NCBI GenBank assembly: GCA_002431715.1
Contig: DJHI01000071.1
Span: 5,818-12,585 of the forward strand
Origin: Armatimonadetes bacterium UBA5829
GTDB taxonomy: Bacteria > Armatimonadota > UBA5829
DNA: 6,768 nucleotides
Reading direction: 5' to 3'
Within the stretch, counting starts at the first letter, position 1, and the number at the start of each line of letters is the position of its first letter. Below the pieces are notes generated by a model. That model was not told the DNA's origin and ran no database searches. It was given only the letters and a program-made list of their open reading frames with translations. The position numbers and the translations under genes were made by a program. Shown piece after piece: positions 5,806 through 6,768 of this stretch.

Positions 5806-5846
5806 GGGGGTTCGTCCATAAGGGCGGGCCCCTTTGCGTTTTATTT
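5806..5846 (+). terminator. Intrinsic terminator after the zinc-ribbon gene
   Basis: The stem is GGGGGTTCGTCC (5806-5817) with GGGCGGGCCCCT (5822-5833), loop ATAA: twelve consecutive pairs as RNA, four of them G-U. It is followed by a T-rich tail (TTGCG then TTTTATTT, to 5846). The interrupted T-tract makes it a little less classical. Because several pairs are G-U only in the + strand transcript, the hairpin is stronger on + than on -, supporting its use after 5774. Confidence 0.75.
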
Positions 5847-5925
5847 GGAAGAGAGCCTTTTTTGGGCAGATTTCAAATCAAAGACCAAATAGCATCTCTG
5901 ATGCCGCCATAAAGATTACGAGTTA

Positions 5926-5934
5926 TGCTATCAT
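5926..5934 (+). promoter_or_regulatory. Extended -10 promoter candidate for the siroheme decarboxylase-like gene
   Basis: TG-C-TATCAT fits an extended -10 element (TGn plus five of six of TATAAT). No -35 match was found. Transcription would start near 5941, only a few bases before ATG 5945, implying a leaderless or nearly leaderless mRNA. This fits the lack of a clear Shine-Dalgarno before that ATG. Confidence 0.3.
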
Positions 5935-5944
5935 AAAAAGCGAT

Positions 5945-6768
5945 ATGACACAGGTAGATACAACTGACGCTCGAATCCTCGACCTGATCCAGCGCGAATT
6001 TCCGCTTAATCACAGACCGTTTGATATACTTGCCGAATCATTATCGATCGAACCGGCAGACCTGCTTTCTCGAATCGGTAATTTGAAGAAAAACGGCGTT
6101 ATCAGACAGATAAGCGGTATTTTCGATTCCCGGGCGCTTGGTTATAAAAGCTCACTGGTCGCTTTCAAAGTGTCCGGCAGTGAACTCGAAAGAGTCGCAG
6201 TCGAAGTCTCCAAACATTCAGGCGTGAGCCACTGCTATTCACGCGATGCCGACTATAATCTCTGGTTTACCATCACCCTGCCTCCTCAATCCGACCTTAA
6301 AGTCGAAGTAGACAGACTCTCTGCCCAGAGAGGCGTTTTAGCCCATATGATGTTGCCTGCACTCAGGCTTTTCAAAATAGGAGTATATCTGGCAATGAGT
6401 GGAGAGTTGAGAGTTGAGAGCGGAGAGCAGGAAGTAGGAAGTGGAGAGGAAAGAGCAGAGAGTGGAGAGTTCAGAGAGGCTGTGCGTGCACTCCAAACCG
6501 ATCTGCCGCTCATAGAGGAGCCCTTCAGCTATCTGGCCGATCAAAAGAGTATACCGGAAGATCGATTGCTCACATATGCAAAAGAATTTCTGCAAAACGG
6601 AGTTATGCGCCGCTATTCAGCCGTTCTCAATCACCGTCGTGTCGGTTACACATATAACGCTATGATCTGCTGGAATGTTCCCGCTGCATCAATTGAAGAA
6701 ACAGGCTCTCATTTTTCTATGAATCCTGCTGTAAGCCACTGCTATGAACGCCCCACCTATCCCGATTG
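5945..6768 (+). CDS. Fused AhbA-AhbB/NirDL-type siroheme decarboxylase (3' end outside the window)
   Basis: AsnC/Lrp-related protein of the siroheme decarboxylase family, which converts siroheme to 12,18-didecarboxysiroheme on the route to heme (Ahb) or heme d1 (Nir). The ORF is open for 274 codons from ATG 5945 to the window edge. Unit 1 (about 8-150): winged-helix DNA-binding-like segment with NHRPFDILAESL (22-33) and NGVIRQISGIFDSRALGY (50-67), then an AsnC-type ligand domain with VSHCYSRDADYNLWFT (94-109). Unit 2 (about 186 to the end): EEPFSYLAD, NGVMRRYSAVLNHRRVGY (218-235) and VSHCYERPTYPD (263-274). In many organisms these units are separate proteins of about 150-160 residues; here they are one chain. 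The linker (152-179) is four 7-residue SGE-type repeats encoded by a 7-bp tandem array. No Shine-Dalgarno is clear. Heme versus heme d1 use cannot be decided without neighbours beyond 6768. Confidence 0.85.
   Translation, partial: MTQVDTTDARILDLIQREFPLNHRPFDILAESLSIEPADLLSRIGNLKKNGVIRQISGIFDSRALGYKSSLVAFKVSGSELERVAVEVSKHSGVSHCYSRDADYNLWFTITLPPQSDLKVEVDRLSAQRGVLAHMMLPALRLFKIGVYLAMSGELRVESGEQEVGSGEERAESGEFREAVRALQTDLPLIEEPFSYLADQKSIPEDRLLTYAKEFLQNGVMRRYSAVLNHRRVGYTYNAMICWNVPAASIEETGSHFSMNPAVSHCYERPTYPD
6398..6474 (+). repeat. Heptanucleotide tandem repeat array inside a coding region
   Basis: Eleven consecutive 7-bp units, each starting AG, consensus AGTKGAG. Exact AGTGGAG occurs at 6398, 6440 and 6461, and AGTTGAG at 6405 and 6412. 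A possible degenerate twelfth unit is at 6475-6481. Seven bases times three gives 21 bases, so the array is read as 7-residue repeats beginning SGE at residues 152, 159, 166 and 173. It sits exactly between the two siroheme decarboxylase units. It is purine-rich on the + strand and its composition differs clearly from flanking coding sequence. Confidence 0.85.

Noticed and set aside
5505..5819. 104-codon open frame on the minus strand
   Set aside because: It is antisense to the zinc-ribbon gene and begins inside the terminator stem. It has no recognisable motif, and the plus-strand gene has a good ribosome binding site and clear Cys motifs.
5869..5879. GATTTCAAATC palindrome as an operator for the downstream gene
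   Set aside because: It is short and AT-rich, over 50 bases from the promoter candidate, with no second copy found.
6286..6595. Two minus-strand open frames rich in Ser, Leu and Thr
   Set aside because: They are the complement of the purine-rich heptamer array. The low-complexity repeat lacks stops in several frames, and the plus-strand gene is clear.

Overview
The window (6,768 bp, mid-range GC by eye) is bacterial chromosomal DNA. All supported genes lie on the + strand. Both edges cut genes: an alanine racemase at the left and a fused siroheme-decarboxylase-type protein at the right. No phage, IS, CRISPR, tRNA or rRNA signal was seen. The organism cannot be named from this sequence. A cytosolic PocR-LytS/YesN two-component system, an AhbA-AhbB-type fusion, a CxCG zinc-ribbon miniprotein and heptanucleotide repeats suggest a non-model, possibly anaerobic or facultative lineage, with Armatimonadota or a Firmicutes-like phylum as a guess only.

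Left block (1-5150): the end of alr, then glpD (FAD glycerol-3-phosphate dehydrogenase), gpsA (NAD(P)H glycerol-3-phosphate dehydrogenase), a REC + AraC-HTH response regulator and a PocR + LytS-type histidine kinase. Spacing is operon-like: 61 bp between alr and glpD, 5 bp between glpD and gpsA, then overlaps of 14 and 13 bp. No terminator is visible between these genes. GpsA makes glycerol-3-phosphate from DHAP and GlpD reoxidises it with FAD, so the pair can feed lipid synthesis and can also act as a shuttle passing NAD(P)H electrons to quinone. The PocR domain belongs to a family predicted to sense small hydrocarbon derivatives such as propanediol. Its position next to G3P genes makes a glycerol- or diol-type ligand a testable idea.

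Middle block (5151-5944): about 460 bp without a confident gene, then a 54-codon zinc-ribbon gene (5610-5774) followed by a strong hairpin terminator. The 460 bp are not featureless. They hold a cluster of nested inverted repeats that can be drawn as a hairpin plus a three-way junction (5218-5327), a good sigma70-like promoter wrapped in a 10-bp dyad (5391-5430), and a roughly 180-nt leader with competing stems ahead of the zinc-ribbon start. Two short reading frames (50 and 38 codons) are also present but unproven.

Right block (5945-6768): a protein with two AsnC/Lrp-like siroheme decarboxylase units in one chain. The two units are joined by a linker encoded by eleven degenerate 7-bp repeats, which read as four 7-residue SGE-type repeats. 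A related set of AACTNNN heptamers spans the glpD stop and gpsA start, so the same repeat class appears to have shaped two protein-coding junctions here.
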